The notes: a model not told the origin generated them from the letters alone. 64,000 nt of DNA from VAZQ01 sp036557705 (GCA_036557705.1 DATBHB010000118.1:81951-145950), one strand, 5' to 3'; shown: positions 24,491-33,519, numbered from the stretch's first letter. Numbers and translations are program-made.

Positions 24491-25000
24491 GTCATTTCGC
24501 CTGCAAGTCTGATCTGTGATCAACTTTGGTCACGATATGGCGGACTGCGGCGGAATGGAGGCGTTCCGTTCTCAACCAACCTGAAACTTCGCCTCCGCCG
24601 CCTGGAATACAGGACGCGGTCCGCCATGGCGCTGCCGCCATCCGGAAGTGATGCAGGCTCTGAATAATTGTTCGGCCTCGACCTACCCGCGCACCGATTA
24701 AGTGCATGATTTATCTTGAATGTCCGCTGCTTGACAAAATTTCGACACTCACGCCGAGATAATTGCACGAGCGATCGGGGGCAATTCGATGACATCGGCG
24801 AAACCTGGACGACCGGGTCGCCGGGATGTGAGAAAGCTCAGACGTGTGTTCGGCCATGGATGGCATTGGACGCGCGGACGGCAGTCATCCCGGCCAAGGC
24901 CACAGAAGTCTAGTTTCTAGTTTCCGGGCAGCGCACCAGGACAGGCTGGACGCGATTACCTCCGCAAGTCGCGAGAACTTGATGAACCGGGGGGATCATC
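24491..25000. other. 510-base intergenic region, nothing firm
   Basis: Divergent region between mepA and the carrier-protein gene. Open frames here are short, without ribosome sites. A TTGACA at about 24730 has no matching -10 box. No hairpin, RNA gene or repeat family copy was recognised. Confidence 0.4.
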
Positions 25001-25282
25001 ATGCCAGTCAGCGCTTTAGGCCAAACTCACCGAACCCATACCAGAAAAGGAGGCAGCATCGATATTGGCGAAGTGCGCGCACTTATCGCCAGGCATTTGA
25101 ATGTCGAAACCGGGCGTATCACCGACGATGCGCATTTCATCCGCGACTTGGGGGCCGATTGGCTCGATCGTCTCGAATTAGTGATTCTGGTCGAAGAAAT
25201 TGCAGGGGTGGAAATAACGGACAATGAAGTCGACCAGATCGATGTTGTCGGCGATCTGATCGGCTTCATTGATGATAGGTGA
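25001..25282 (+). CDS. acyl-carrier-protein-like protein with Trp in place of the attachment Ser
   Basis: A 93-residue helical protein of the ACP family. The site that should read GADSLDxVEL is GADWLDRLELVILVEE: Ser is replaced by Trp54, so it cannot carry 4'-phosphopantetheine. The rest (IRDL, EEIAGVEITDNEVDQIDVVGD) is a normal ACP helix II-III. The start is unclear: a strong AGGAGG at about 25047-25052 is followed by ATC and ATT, not ATG, while the in-frame ATG at 25001 has only GGGGGG upstream and adds about 20 non-family residues. No fatty-acid or polyketide genes are nearby. It may be a decoy or regulatory ACP homologue. Confidence 0.75.
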   Translation: MPVSALGQTHRTHTRKGGSIDIGEVRALIARHLNVETGRITDDAHFIRDLGADWLDRLELVILVEEIAGVEITDNEVDQIDVVGDLIGFIDDR

Positions 25283-25387
25283 CCGGCAGCCGATCAGGGG
25301 CTGTGATTAGCGGGGGCAACTTGGAGATACTCTGGCATTCGAGGGATCGAGGCGTATACAGGGCCATGCGCTCAGATGAGTGGGGCC

Positions 25388-25612
25388 ATGTTCGAACACG
25401 CCGCAGGTGCCCTGAGATACGATTGCCCCGACACTCGCCGGCCGGTGGTTACGGCAATTACAACTGATAAAGCCACACTGGCGAAGCTCGCAGGCTTCAG
25501 GCTTTCGGTTTGGTGCCCCTATTGCGTTATCCCACACGTCATAACAGGAAGAGACGCATCCATCTCCTGGGGTGACATCACGGCAAAGCCGCGGGCGACC
25601 GCGCGCGCCTAG
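25388..25612 (+). CDS. small conserved zinc-ribbon-like hypothetical protein
   Basis: A 74-residue protein. LRYDCPDTRRPVVTAITTD and WCPYCVIPHVI place CP and CxxC positions as in the short Rhizobiales family with CPTTGR and CPxCGxxHTW (recalled). The first knuckle has lost its second cysteine, so zinc binding is uncertain. GTGGGG before the ATG at 25388 is a modest ribosome site; an in-frame ATG at 25376 is also possible. Function unknown. Confidence 0.6.
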   Translation: MFEHAAGALRYDCPDTRRPVVTAITTDKATLAKLAGFRLSVWCPYCVIPHVITGRDASISWGDITAKPRATARA

Positions 25613-25615
25613 GCA

Positions 25616-25647
25616 ATCGCACAGTCGGCCTTTGCCGACTGTGCGAT
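25616..25647. terminator. strong hairpin, 14-bp perfect stem
   Basis: ATCGCACAGTCGGC and GCCGACTGTGCGAT pair perfectly around a CTTT loop, starting 3 bases after the stop of the preceding small gene. No T-run follows, so it may be a stabilising or attenuating structure rather than a classical terminator. Confidence 0.55.
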
Positions 25648-25806
25648 GCATCTCGAAGGATAAGATGGGCGCAGGTCGCCGCCGCTATGGTTCGAGCCAG
25701 CGCGCGCCGCCTCACCATGAGGGCAGGTCGAAAATCGAACCATTCAGTTGTGGACGAGGCGATCGAATGATAACCAAGTCCCATCACAGCGCATGGTGGG
25801 TCTGCC

Positions 25807-26157
25807 ATGAAATTTCCGAGTCCTCGCCTGATCGCCTTCGCCGCGTTATGGACCGCAAACGTCTTTGCCATGCCCGCGACCGCGATGCCCGTGAGCGGCC
25901 TCACTGCGGCGATGGGTTATGTTGCAACGGAGATCGATAAGGTCGGCTGCGCCTGTAGTCCGTATCGTTGTTGCCAGGGTCCACGTTATTTCGCTCCGCC
26001 TGGGATTTACTACAGCTACGGCCCTGGCTGGTACGGCCAGGGGCAGGGCTGGGCCGGTACCTGGAACGGAATGGCCCTGTACGGTGGATGGTATCGCGGG
26101 CGCTGGTACGGAGGCTGGTACACGCCGGGTTCGTGGAGCTACCGCCGCGGTTGGTAG
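25807..26157 (+). CDS. exported Gly/Tyr/Trp-rich small protein
   Basis: A 116-residue protein with a Sec signal (1-26, FAALWTANVFAMPATA) followed by a region with VGCACSPYRCC and then a low-complexity C-terminus rich in Gly, Tyr and Trp (for example YYSYGPGWYGQGQGW and WYRGRWYGGWYTPG). The aromatic glycine repeats resemble surface or matrix proteins of soil bacteria. Cysteines 48-56 may form disulfides. No known family; start is the ATG with weak upstream GGGTCTGCC. Confidence 0.65.
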   Translation: MKFPSPRLIAFAALWTANVFAMPATAMPVSGLTAAMGYVATEIDKVGCACSPYRCCQGPRYFAPPGIYYSYGPGWYGQGQGWAGTWNGMALYGGWYRGRWYGGWYTPGSWSYRRGW

Positions 26158-26236
26158 TATGGCGGCGCGGCTCACCCATGTGGACCGCGCCTATGACGCG
26201 TCGGAGACGCGTCTGAATGCGCCTAAGCGCGACCCT

Positions 26237-27148
26237 TCAAAAATCCGGCGTCAAAGCCTCGGGCAGGGGCAGTGACTCAACGCCGGCAAATTTAAAGGAG
26301 TTCGGATTATCGGCGCACCGCATCTCCTTCAAGGGGCCTTCCGGTGCGCTTGCCAGTTGCACAAGACGATCGAGAGGGACCCTGCGCACCGCCGCCTCGT
26401 ATTGCCGGAAGCGCTGGATGGCATTCCACGGCATGGTAAAGGCGCCCGGGTCCTCGACGTGAATGTCCGCCTGCAATACCTTGCCGTCTTCGATCAGATG
26501 GAAGCGTTCGATCACGTGAAGCTGCGTCGTGTGCGGAGTTCCAAATCCGTCCATGCGCGTCCGGTCGTTGATCCCAATGGTATCGACGAGGAGGCTGTCG
26601 CCTTCGTAATGGCCGATTGATTCGCCATACCACGATATCTTCACATTCGGAGAATGCTTGTCCGCAAGGTGAATGTAGCGAACGTTATTGAAGCTCGTCA
26701 GTATCATGGCCACTTCGTTCTTGCTTTGCACGAAATACATCGGCTGCGTCATCGGCGAGAGCAGAAAACCGGTGACGCCTTTCGGCCAGCAGCTTGCGCT
26801 CGGTGAAGGGACGAGCTTTCCGGCGAGCACAAGTTCGTTGCGCTTGCGGATCACATCGCGCGCCCAGGGCTGGAGGATGGGATTGTTGAGATTGGCGAGA
26901 TGCTGCGTCGGCTGCCGTCCCGTCGCACGGAACTCGTCGTTCGGGACGTAGGGATGCGCCGGATCCTGCTGCACCGGGCCCGGACCGCTCGGCGGCGGGA
27001 TGAACAAGCGGTTATACGCGTACCACCCGATATCCGGACTGGGCGCAAAACTGGGTGTCTCAGCCAAGGCCGAAGAGTTCAAGCTGCCGGCGAGGCAAAT
27101 CGCACCGGCGAGAATTCTGAGCGTGAAGTTGCCTGGACGTTCGGACAT
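26237..27148 (-). CDS. secreted protein of an unnamed family (copy 3 of 4)
   Basis: A 303-residue exported protein. GAGGAGGAGG is right before the ATG at 27148; Sec signal about 1-30. Core family motif SWYGESIGHYEGDSLLVDT, then TPHTTQLHVIERFHL and VEDPGAFTMPWNA. It is more diverged than copies 1 and 2 and has an extra C-terminal segment ending LPEALTPDF. A copy of the GTAGCCCGGATTG repeat lies just upstream (27197-27276). Confidence 0.8.
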   Translation of the reverse strand: MSERPGNFTLRILAGAICLAGSLNSSALAETPSFAPSPDIGWYAYNRLFIPPPSGPGPVQQDPAHPYVPNDEFRATGRQPTQHLANLNNPILQPWARDVIRKRNELVLAGKLVPSPSASCWPKGVTGFLLSPMTQPMYFVQSKNEVAMILTSFNNVRYIHLADKHSPNVKISWYGESIGHYEGDSLLVDTIGINDRTRMDGFGTPHTTQLHVIERFHLIEDGKVLQADIHVEDPGAFTMPWNAIQRFRQYEAAVRRVPLDRLVQLASAPEGPLKEMRCADNPNSFKFAGVESLPLPEALTPDF

Positions 27149-27196
27149 CGCCTCCTCCTCTGCAACATTGCTTTGATCACGCTGTAGGGCAGCGAT

Positions 27197-27276
27197 CGTA
27201 GCCCGGATTGCGTGATCGCGCCACGCTAATGAGCAATGAACAGCCGGCTCGGAGCGGGATCGCGCAATCCGGGGGG
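27197..27276. repeat. GTAGCCCGGATTG palindrome, copy 1
   Basis: Starts GTAGCCCGGATTGCGTGATC and ends GGGATCGCGCAATCCGGGG. Between the secreted-protein gene and vapC. Other copies at 40968-41136 and 52215-52343. Confidence 0.7.
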
Positions 27277-27376
27277 CACCGCCCGCCTGATCTGTAGTGA
27301 GCACAGGCACTCCCGCCCTACCCACGCCGATGCTGCGAGACTACCACTCCATCAAGCGGAAAACAGTCGCGCGCGA

Positions 27377-27787
27377 TCAGCCTGCGAAGGGATCGACGAT
27401 AGGTACATTAGCCTTTTCGAAGTCGGCACGATCACGGGTAGCAACGATCAGGTTGTGAACAAGAGCGGTGGCGGCAATCAAACTATCTTTGATCGGCATG
27501 GAACGGCCGGAACCGCGAAGCTCAGCGAGCAGCTGCGCCCATCTCAGACCCGTTTCAGCCTCCCACGGCAGGCACTGCAGGCGCTGAACGCTTCCGTCGA
27601 ACCACCGCTCTAGTTCAGACCGCTTCCTGCCCCCGCGTAGCAGAAGAATGCCGAAACGCAACTCACCGAGAATAATTGGATCGACAGCGATGTCGCGCTC
27701 ATTGGCGCGCAGCCACTCCACAACGCCTGCATGCGGTGCCGGTTTGGTCGGTTCGCTCAGGACGTTGGCGTCAACCAGATATCTCAC
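27377..27787 (-). CDS. vapC: VapC-type PIN-domain toxin
   Basis: A 136-residue PIN-domain endoribonuclease, toxin of a type II system. The acidic metal-binding residues are Asp6 (YLVDANVLSE), Glu42 (ILGELRFG), Asp101 (PIKDSLIAATAL) and Asp119 (VATRDRADF). Its ATG overlaps the vapB stop by 4 bases (ATGA), so toxin synthesis is coupled to the antitoxin. It probably cleaves RNA, usually tRNA or rRNA in this family, until bound by VapB. Confidence 0.9.
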   Translation of the reverse strand: MRYLVDANVLSEPTKPAPHAGVVEWLRANERDIAVDPIILGELRFGILLLRGGRKRSELERWFDGSVQRLQCLPWEAETGLRWAQLLAELRGSGRSMPIKDSLIAATALVHNLIVATRDRADFEKANVPIVDPFAG

Positions 27788-28014
27788 AGGACGTCGGTCG
27801 ATTCGGAGTCGATCGGAACGAAGAAGCCCTTATGCGGACAGGACAGGAGCCAGTCGACCATGCCTTCGTTTGGCCGCGCCGAACGGCGCTTGAGCCGGTA
27901 CTCACCCCTATCGAGACGCTCGATTTCGAACTCCTGGCCGGCTTCTATGTGGTCCTGCTTTCGTATCTCAGCCGGCAAGACAATCTGGCCTCTGCATGAA
28001 ACAGTCGTTTTCAT
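27784..28014 (-). CDS. vapB: VapB-type antitoxin (AbrB/MazE fold)
   Basis: A 76-residue antitoxin with an N-terminal AbrB-like swapped-hairpin DNA-binding domain: VSCRGQIVLPAEIRKQDHIEAG and FEIERLDRGEYRLKRR. The C-terminal tail (GMVDWLLSCPHKGFFVPID) would wrap the VapC active site. The ATG at 28014 has no ribosome site, and a good promoter places the transcript start about at this ATG, so the message may be leaderless. Two inverted repeats over the promoter fit autoregulation. Confidence 0.88.
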   Translation of the reverse strand: MKTTVSCRGQIVLPAEIRKQDHIEAGQEFEIERLDRGEYRLKRRSARPNEGMVDWLLSCPHKGFFVPIDSESTDVL

Positions 28015-28019
28015 AGTGA

Positions 28020-28054
28020 TAAGATATCGTCTTACTTCATAAAAGTCAATGAAG
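28020..28054 (-). promoter_or_regulatory. vapBC promoter with two overlapping inverted repeats
   Basis: On the minus strand TTGACT (28044-28049), a 17-base spacer and TATCTT (28021-28026) form a good sigma70 promoter. TAAGA-N5-TCTTA (28020-28034) covers the -10 and CTTCAT-N8-ATGAAG (28035-28054) covers the -35; both are candidate VapB operators. Confidence 0.65.
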
Positions 28055-28093
28055 GTTCCATGCCCCGTTCTGGTCTGAATAGGATAAGCAGCG

Positions 28094-31000
28094 CTACTCC
28101 GCCGGCGCCGGCGGCGCCTCGCCGCCGGGTGCCGCCGTGCGGGTGCCGCCGCGCGCCGCGAGCCAGCGGCACACCACATAGAAGGCCGGCGTGAAGATCA
28201 AGCCGAAGGCGGTGACGCCGATCATGCCGGAGAACACCGTGGTACCGAGCGTCTGGCGCAGTTCTGAGCCTGCGCCGACCGCCCAGACCAGCGGCACGAC
28301 GCCGAAGATGAACGCAAACGACGTCATCAGGATCGGACGCAGCCGCAGCCGCGCCGCCTCGACTGCCGCCGCCCAGCGGTCGCGGCCAAGGTCCTCGAGC
28401 TGCTTGGCGAATTCGACAATGAGAATTGCGTTCTTCGCTGCCAATCCGATCAGCACCACGAAGCCAACCTGGGTGAGGATATTGTTGTCCTGGCCGCGCA
28501 AGACCACGCCGACGATTGAGGCGACGAGGCACATCGGCACGATGAGAATCACGGCAAGCGGGAGCGTCAGGCTTTCATACTGTGCAGCCAGCACAAGAAA
28601 AACGAACACCACTGCCAGCACGAAAGCGAAGATTGCTGTATTGCCGGCGCGCTGCTGCTGGTAGGCGAGCGTCGTCCACTCATAGGCAAAACCGTCCGGC
28701 AGCGTGGTCGCGGCGATCCCTTCCATGGCAGCCATGGCCTGGCCGAGCGAATAGCCGGGCGCCGCGGCCCCATCGAGCTCGGCGGCGGGATAGAGGTTGT
28801 AGCGGGGAATGCGGTAGGACCCGGATATGTTGCGCATCGTCGTGAACGAGGCGAGCGGGACGGTGCCGCCGCTGGAATTGCGCACCCTTATGTTGAGTAC
28901 ATCCTTGGGCTCAATCCGATGGCCGCTCTCGGCCTGCGCGGTGACCCGGAAGGTGCGCCCGAACAGATTGAAATCGTTGACATAGGCGGAGCCGAGATAG
29001 ATTTGCAGCGCGGCAAAGACTTCCGGCACCGAGACACCGAGGAGCTGCGCCTTGGTGCGGTCGATGTCGAGATAGAGCTGCGGCGTCGAAGTCTCGAACA
29101 GCGAGAATACCTGAGTGAGACCCGGCGTCTGCGCCGCCCGTCCCATCATCGCATAGGCGGCGTTCTGCAGCGCCGCCGATCCGCGGCCGGCGCGGTCCTC
29201 GATCATCATTCGGAAGCCCCCGGCGTTGCCGATTCCCATAACCGGCGGCGGGGCAACCACGAAAATCAAGCCCTCCTGGATGGCGGAGAGCTGCCGGTAG
29301 AGCGACGCCGTGATCGCGGATGCCGACTGCCGCGGGTCCTTGGCACGCTCGGCGAATGGATCGAGCACGACGAAAATCGCTCCGGCATTGGGCGCATTGG
29401 TGAAGGTCGCGCCCGAGAAGCCGACGATGTTCACGGCGCTGGAAATGCCGGGCGTTTTAAGGGCGATCTCGACGGCGCGGCGGTTGACCTCGTCGGTGCG
29501 GTCAAGCGAGGCGGCAGGCGGCAATTGGGTGATGATGATCAGATAGCCGCGATCCATCGCCGGGATGAAACCGACCGGTGTCTTGCCGAATTCATTGAGG
29601 CCGAATGCGATTACGCCGGCGTAAAGGAGGAGCATCACCGCGGCGAGACGAACGATCCGCCGGGCGAGCGCTCCATAACCGTTGGCGACCGCATCGAAGC
29701 CGCGATTGAACAGGCGGAAGAACCCGCGGATCGGCCGCTCCCAAAGCCGCGGCGCGCGATGGTCATGCGGCCGCAAGAACAGCGCCGCCAGTGCCGGCGA
29801 GAGGGTGAGCGACACGATCAGCGAAATGACCGTGGCGCCGGCGATGGTGAGCGCAAACTGCCGATAGAACTGACCGGAAATGCCGGTGATGAATCCGGAC
29901 GGAACGAATACGGCGCAAAGGACGAGCGCAATCGCAATCAGCGCCGACCCGACTTCGTCCATGCTCTTGCGCGCCGCATCGCGCGGCGTGAGGCCGGCTG
30001 CGATGTTGCGTTCAACATTCTCCACCACGACGATCGCGTCATCGACCACAATGCCGACGGCGAGCACCAGTCCGAACAAAGTGAGATTGTTCAGAGTAAA
30101 GCCGAACAGCGCCATGAAAAAGAAAGTGCCGATCAGCGAGACCGGGATCGCCACCAGCGGGATGATGGCGGCGCGCCAGGTCTGCAGGAAAATAACGACC
30201 ACAACCACGACCAGCAGAATGGCCTCGATGATCGTCTCTTGGACCGCGTCGACGGATTCCTGAATGAACTGGGTCGGATCGTAGACGATCGTATATTTAA
30301 CGCCGGGCGGAAACCGGGTGGACATCTGGTCTATCGCGGCCCTGATCGCCTTGGCGGTGGCGAGCGCATTCGAGCCGGGCCGCTGGAACACGGCAATGGC
30401 GACCGCCGGATCGAGATTGAGATAGGAATTCGAGCTGTAGTCGAGCGCTGCGAGCTCGACTTTCGCCACCTCCTTTAGCCGTACCACCGCAGTCGGCGTC
30501 TGTTTGACGATGATATTGCCGAACTGCTCGGGATCGGCGAGCCGGCCGAGCGTTTTGACTGCGATCTGGAATGCGCCGGGATGATCGACCGGCGGCTGAT
30601 TGAGGACGCCGGAGGCGACCTGAACGTTCTGCCCTTGCAGCGCCAGCGTCACGTCGGTAGCAGTCAGGCCGAGCGATTGGAGGCGGTCGGGATCGACCCA
30701 CACCCGCATCGAATAGTCGCGGGCGCCGAACACGGTGATCGAGCCGACGCCGTCGATGCGGGTGAGCGGGTCCTTCACCTCGAGCGTGACGAAATTGGAA
30801 ATATAGAGCGTGTCGCGCGATTTGTCGGGCGAATAGAGATGCACGACCATCATCAGGTCGGGCGAGCTCTTCGCTACGGTTACACCGATATTGCGCACTT
30901 CAGCCGGCAGACGCGGCTGCGCGATAGCGACGCGATTCTGCACCTGAACCTGCGCGATGTCGAGATCGGTGCCGAGATCGAAGGTAACCGAGATGGTGAA

Positions 31001-31267
31001 GCGTCCGTCCGCGGTCGAATTCGAGGACACGTAAAGCATGTTCTCGACGCCGTTGATCTGCTCCTCGATGGGCGCGACCACGGTAGAGGCCACGACGTCG
31101 GCATCGGCGCCGGGATATTGACCGGTCACATTGATGATCGGCGGAGCGATTTCCGGATACTGCGCAATCGGCAGCTTGACGAATGCGACCGCGCCCAGAA
31201 TGACGAAGACAATCGAGAGGACCGACGCGAAAATCGGCCGGTCGATGAAGAAATGCGAAATCCGCAT
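28094..31267 (-). CDS. RND multidrug efflux permease (HAE1, AcrB/MexB type)
   Basis: A 1057-residue inner-membrane proton antiporter, full length for the AcrB class. N-terminal HFFIDRPIFASVLSIVFVIL, the proton-relay aspartates Asp409/Asp410 in GIVVDDAIVVVENVERN, and the relay lysine in VVLIGLAAKNAILIVEF are present. Two large periplasmic loops give the porter and docking domains. It follows the fusion-protein gene after 6 bases on the same strand. No outer-membrane TolC-type channel gene is in the window, so it must use one encoded elsewhere. The C-terminus is proline/alanine-rich. Confidence 0.95.
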   Translation of the reverse strand: MRISHFFIDRPIFASVLSIVFVILGAVAFVKLPIAQYPEIAPPIINVTGQYPGADADVVASTVVAPIEEQINGVENMLYVSSNSTADGRFTISVTFDLGTDLDIAQVQVQNRVAIAQPRLPAEVRNIGVTVAKSSPDLMMVVHLYSPDKSRDTLYISNFVTLEVKDPLTRIDGVGSITVFGARDYSMRVWVDPDRLQSLGLTATDVTLALQGQNVQVASGVLNQPPVDHPGAFQIAVKTLGRLADPEQFGNIIVKQTPTAVVRLKEVAKVELAALDYSSNSYLNLDPAVAIAVFQRPGSNALATAKAIRAAIDQMSTRFPPGVKYTIVYDPTQFIQESVDAVQETIIEAILLVVVVVVIFLQTWRAAIIPLVAIPVSLIGTFFFMALFGFTLNNLTLFGLVLAVGIVVDDAIVVVENVERNIAAGLTPRDAARKSMDEVGSALIAIALVLCAVFVPSGFITGISGQFYRQFALTIAGATVISLIVSLTLSPALAALFLRPHDHRAPRLWERPIRGFFRLFNRGFDAVANGYGALARRIVRLAAVMLLLYAGVIAFGLNEFGKTPVGFIPAMDRGYLIIITQLPPAASLDRTDEVNRRAVEIALKTPGISSAVNIVGFSGATFTNAPNAGAIFVVLDPFAERAKDPRQSASAITASLYRQLSAIQEGLIFVVAPPPVMGIGNAGGFRMMIEDRAGRGSAALQNAAYAMMGRAAQTPGLTQVFSLFETSTPQLYLDIDRTKAQLLGVSVPEVFAALQIYLGSAYVNDFNLFGRTFRVTAQAESGHRIEPKDVLNIRVRNSSGGTVPLASFTTMRNISGSYRIPRYNLYPAAELDGAAAPGYSLGQAMAAMEGIAATTLPDGFAYEWTTLAYQQQRAGNTAIFAFVLAVVFVFLVLAAQYESLTLPLAVILIVPMCLVASIVGVVLRGQDNNILTQVGFVVLIGLAAKNAILIVEFAKQLEDLGRDRWAAAVEAARLRLRPILMTSFAFIFGVVPLVWAVGAGSELRQTLGTTVFSGMIGVTAFGLIFTPAFYVVCRWLAARGGTRTAAPGGEAPPAPAE

Positions 31268-31273
31268 CTAACT

Positions 31274-32467
31274 CTACTCGATATTGCCGGGAGCTGCGCT
31301 CGCCTGCGGCGGCGGCGTCTTTGGCTGCTCTTCCTGCGGTGCGACCTTGGCTCCGGGTCGCGCCGACATCAGCCCGTTGACGATAACCCGGTTGTCGGCC
31401 GCGAGGCCATCCTTGATGACGCGCAGGTTGCCGACCAGTTGGCCCAGGGTCACGTAATGCTGGCGGGCGGTATTGTCGGCATCGACCACCAGCACGTATT
31501 TGCGCGCCTGCTCGCTCGAAATGGCAGCATCGGGAACGAGCAGCGCCTGATAGACAGGCGAACCCGGCACGCGGATGCGGGCGAACATACCCGGCGTGAA
31601 CAAGCCGTCGGGGTTTGCAAATTCCGCACGGCCGCGGATGGTCCCTGAGGACCGGTCGATGACGTTGTCGACGAAATCCATGCGGCCGTGGTGAACGAAG
31701 TCCGGTTCATCGATCAGCCGCAGCTCGACATCGGCGCCTTCGCGGCCGGCCACATCGCTGCCGGTCTGCCCGGCGCGCTGGTAACGCAGATAGGCGGCCT
31801 CATCGAAAGTGAACTCAAACCGGATCGGATCGATCGACACGATGGTGGCCAAGAGCGTCGTGTTGCCGCCGGTCCCGCCGGTCACCAGGTTGCCCGGGGT
31901 TACCCGGCGGTCGCCAATCCGCCCCGCAATGGGGGCCCGCAGATCGGTGAATTGAAGATCAAGCTCGGCTTGACGGATCGCGGCTGCATTCGCATCAACG
32001 GAAGCCTTGGCGTTGCGGAAAGCCTGCGCGCGCTGATCGTAGACCTGCTCGGAGATGGTCTTGTCGCGCAACAGCTGCGTGCCACGCTGGAGATCGGCCT
32101 GAGTAAATATGAGATTGGATTTTGCCAGGTCGAGATTGGCGCGCGCCTGGTCGAGCGTGGCCTGGAAAGGGCGCTTGTCGATGGTGAACAGGAGATCACC
32201 CTGCTTGACCATCTGCCCGTCGGTGAAATGCACCTTGTCAAGGTAGCCCGATACGCGGGCGCGAATTTCGACCATGTCGACGGGCACGAAGCGCCCGACA
32301 TATTCATCCTGATCCACGATCGCCCGCTGCACCGGCTTCGCCACCGTCACCGACGGCGGCGGCGGGACAAAGGCCGCTTGACGCGAACCCCCGCCCTCCC
32401 CGCACCCGGCGAGCGCGGGAGCCAGGAGCAGCAGCGTAACCACTGGAGATTGAAGCCACTTTCGCAT
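31274..32467 (-). CDS. RND efflux membrane fusion lipoprotein (AcrA type)
   Basis: A 397-residue periplasmic adaptor. The N-terminus has a lipoprotein signal with lipobox LAGC (Cys22). The order is beta-barrel/lipoyl half motif (VEIRARVSGYLDKVHFTDGQ), coiled-coil hairpin (about 95-165, LDQARANLDLAKSNL), second lipoyl half (LRAPIAGRIGDRRVTPGNLV), and barrel and membrane-proximal domains, matching MexA/AcrA. It is the first gene of a two-gene operon with the permease. Confidence 0.94.
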   Translation of the reverse strand: MRKWLQSPVVTLLLLAPALAGCGEGGGSRQAAFVPPPPSVTVAKPVQRAIVDQDEYVGRFVPVDMVEIRARVSGYLDKVHFTDGQMVKQGDLLFTIDKRPFQATLDQARANLDLAKSNLIFTQADLQRGTQLLRDKTISEQVYDQRAQAFRNAKASVDANAAAIRQAELDLQFTDLRAPIAGRIGDRRVTPGNLVTGGTGGNTTLLATIVSIDPIRFEFTFDEAAYLRYQRAGQTGSDVAGREGADVELRLIDEPDFVHHGRMDFVDNVIDRSSGTIRGRAEFANPDGLFTPGMFARIRVPGSPVYQALLVPDAAISSEQARKYVLVVDADNTARQHYVTLGQLVGNLRVIKDGLAADNRVIVNGLMSARPGAKVAPQEEQPKTPPPQASAAPGNIE

Positions 32468-32559
32468 GGCCGGGTTGTTGGCACGCGATCATGGCAGAGT
32501 CGAGGGGAGGCTGGGAGAGTTCCGATGGCGACCGCGGGGTACCACCGCGCCCCCTGTTT

Positions 32560-32688
32560 CGTAGGGCAGGTAAGGCGCGCCGGCCGATCGTCTTCTTTAC
32601 CCGCTCGGCGCGATTTTGCCCACGCGGTCGGCATTGGAGAAGGCGCCGTTGCCCACCCTACAATGTTCCTGACGCAGTAATGCTAATC
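32560..32688. repeat. GTAGGGTGGGCAAA element, copy 2
   Basis: Left arm CGTAGGGCAGGTAAGGCGCG (degenerate), right arm GTTGCCCACCCTACA followed by the outer end TTCCTGACGCAGTAATGCTAAT. It lies in the 344-base divergent gap between the RND operon and the RlpA gene, which otherwise shows nothing but an AT-rich TTAACC at about 32733. Confidence 0.7.
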
Positions 32689-32811
32689 CGCCCTACGGCC
32701 TGCTGTGGCCAAATAAGCACACCAAAACAAAAAATTAACCTTACTCACCCCTAGTCGTGCTGGGGCCACGGTTTGCCTGCCCCATGGACAGGCAGATTTG
32801 GGGGGCGAACG

Positions 32812-33450
32812 ATGCGCGGGGCCTCGTCCGCGAGTGCTCGAATAATTTTTCTGTACGTCGCAGCGTTTTTAACCGCTGGGACCGTTGCAGCTTCCGTTCG
32901 ATCGTTTGTTGGATTCGACAATCCCGCAATATCTGGAAACCATACCACCGTCGCCAAGCGGCCTGCACCTTCCGTGAAGCTTGCTTTGCTGACGAGTAGC
33001 GGACAGCTCCTCCCGGATCCCGATGAGGCCGCATTATTTTTTGCGCCCAGCAGCGATATGCCGATCTGGCACAAATCGCGCGCCCGACTCAGCATCAGCA
33101 ACGATGCGGTCGAGCCACATGAGACGTTCTATGGACTTGCGAGTTATTACGGTTCCGGGTCACGGACCGCGACCGGCGAAACCGTCAATGAGCACGAATT
33201 GACCGCCGCTCACCGAACGCTGCCGTTCGGAACGCGGGTCCGCGTAACCAGCTTGTCCACCGGGCAATCCGTTACGGTCCGGATCAACGACCGCGGCCCG
33301 TTCGTTCACGGCCGAATTGTTGACCTGTCCCATTCGGCCGCCGAGAAGCTGGGACTTGTCGGGCGGGGCGTCGAGAAGGTCAAACTGGACGTTGTCGAAT
33401 GGCCCGCACGGCAACAGCCGGCGCTGGCGGCCATTACGTCGTTCGAATGA
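32812..33450 (+). CDS. rlpA: RlpA-like lytic transglycosylase / septal protein
   Basis: A 212-residue protein with an N-terminal membrane anchor or signal (about 10-30) and a C-terminal double-psi beta-barrel of about 90 residues: FYGLASYYGSGSRTATGE, TAAHRTLPFGTRVRVTS and VRINDRGPFVHGRIVDLS carry the RlpA residues. There is no SPOR domain and no lipobox, so it differs from E. coli/Pseudomonas RlpA. GGGGGG lies about 6 bases before the ATG at 32812; an upstream in-frame ATG at 32773 is weaker. RlpA of Pseudomonas cleaves naked glycan strands at septa; activity here is inferred. Confidence 0.88.
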   Translation: MRGASSASARIIFLYVAAFLTAGTVAASVRSFVGFDNPAISGNHTTVAKRPAPSVKLALLTSSGQLLPDPDEAALFFAPSSDMPIWHKSRARLSISNDAVEPHETFYGLASYYGSGSRTATGETVNEHELTAAHRTLPFGTRVRVTSLSTGQSVTVRINDRGPFVHGRIVDLSHSAAEKLGLVGRGVEKVKLDVVEWPARQQPALAAITSFE

Positions 33451-33519
33451 GCGGACCAGAGCCTGTTGCGGCCAAGTTGAAGGAGAAGAGGCGCCCGAAG
33501 CTCGTCGCCCCACCGTGCC

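Noticed and set aside
28919..30478. A 519-codon plus-strand open frame opposite the RND permease gene
   Set aside because: Charged, low-complexity antisense translation of a certain gene; no start signal.
32733..32745. TTAACCTTAC near the RlpA gene as a CtrA site
   Set aside because: Only a half-site; the other TTAA at N7 spacing is missing.
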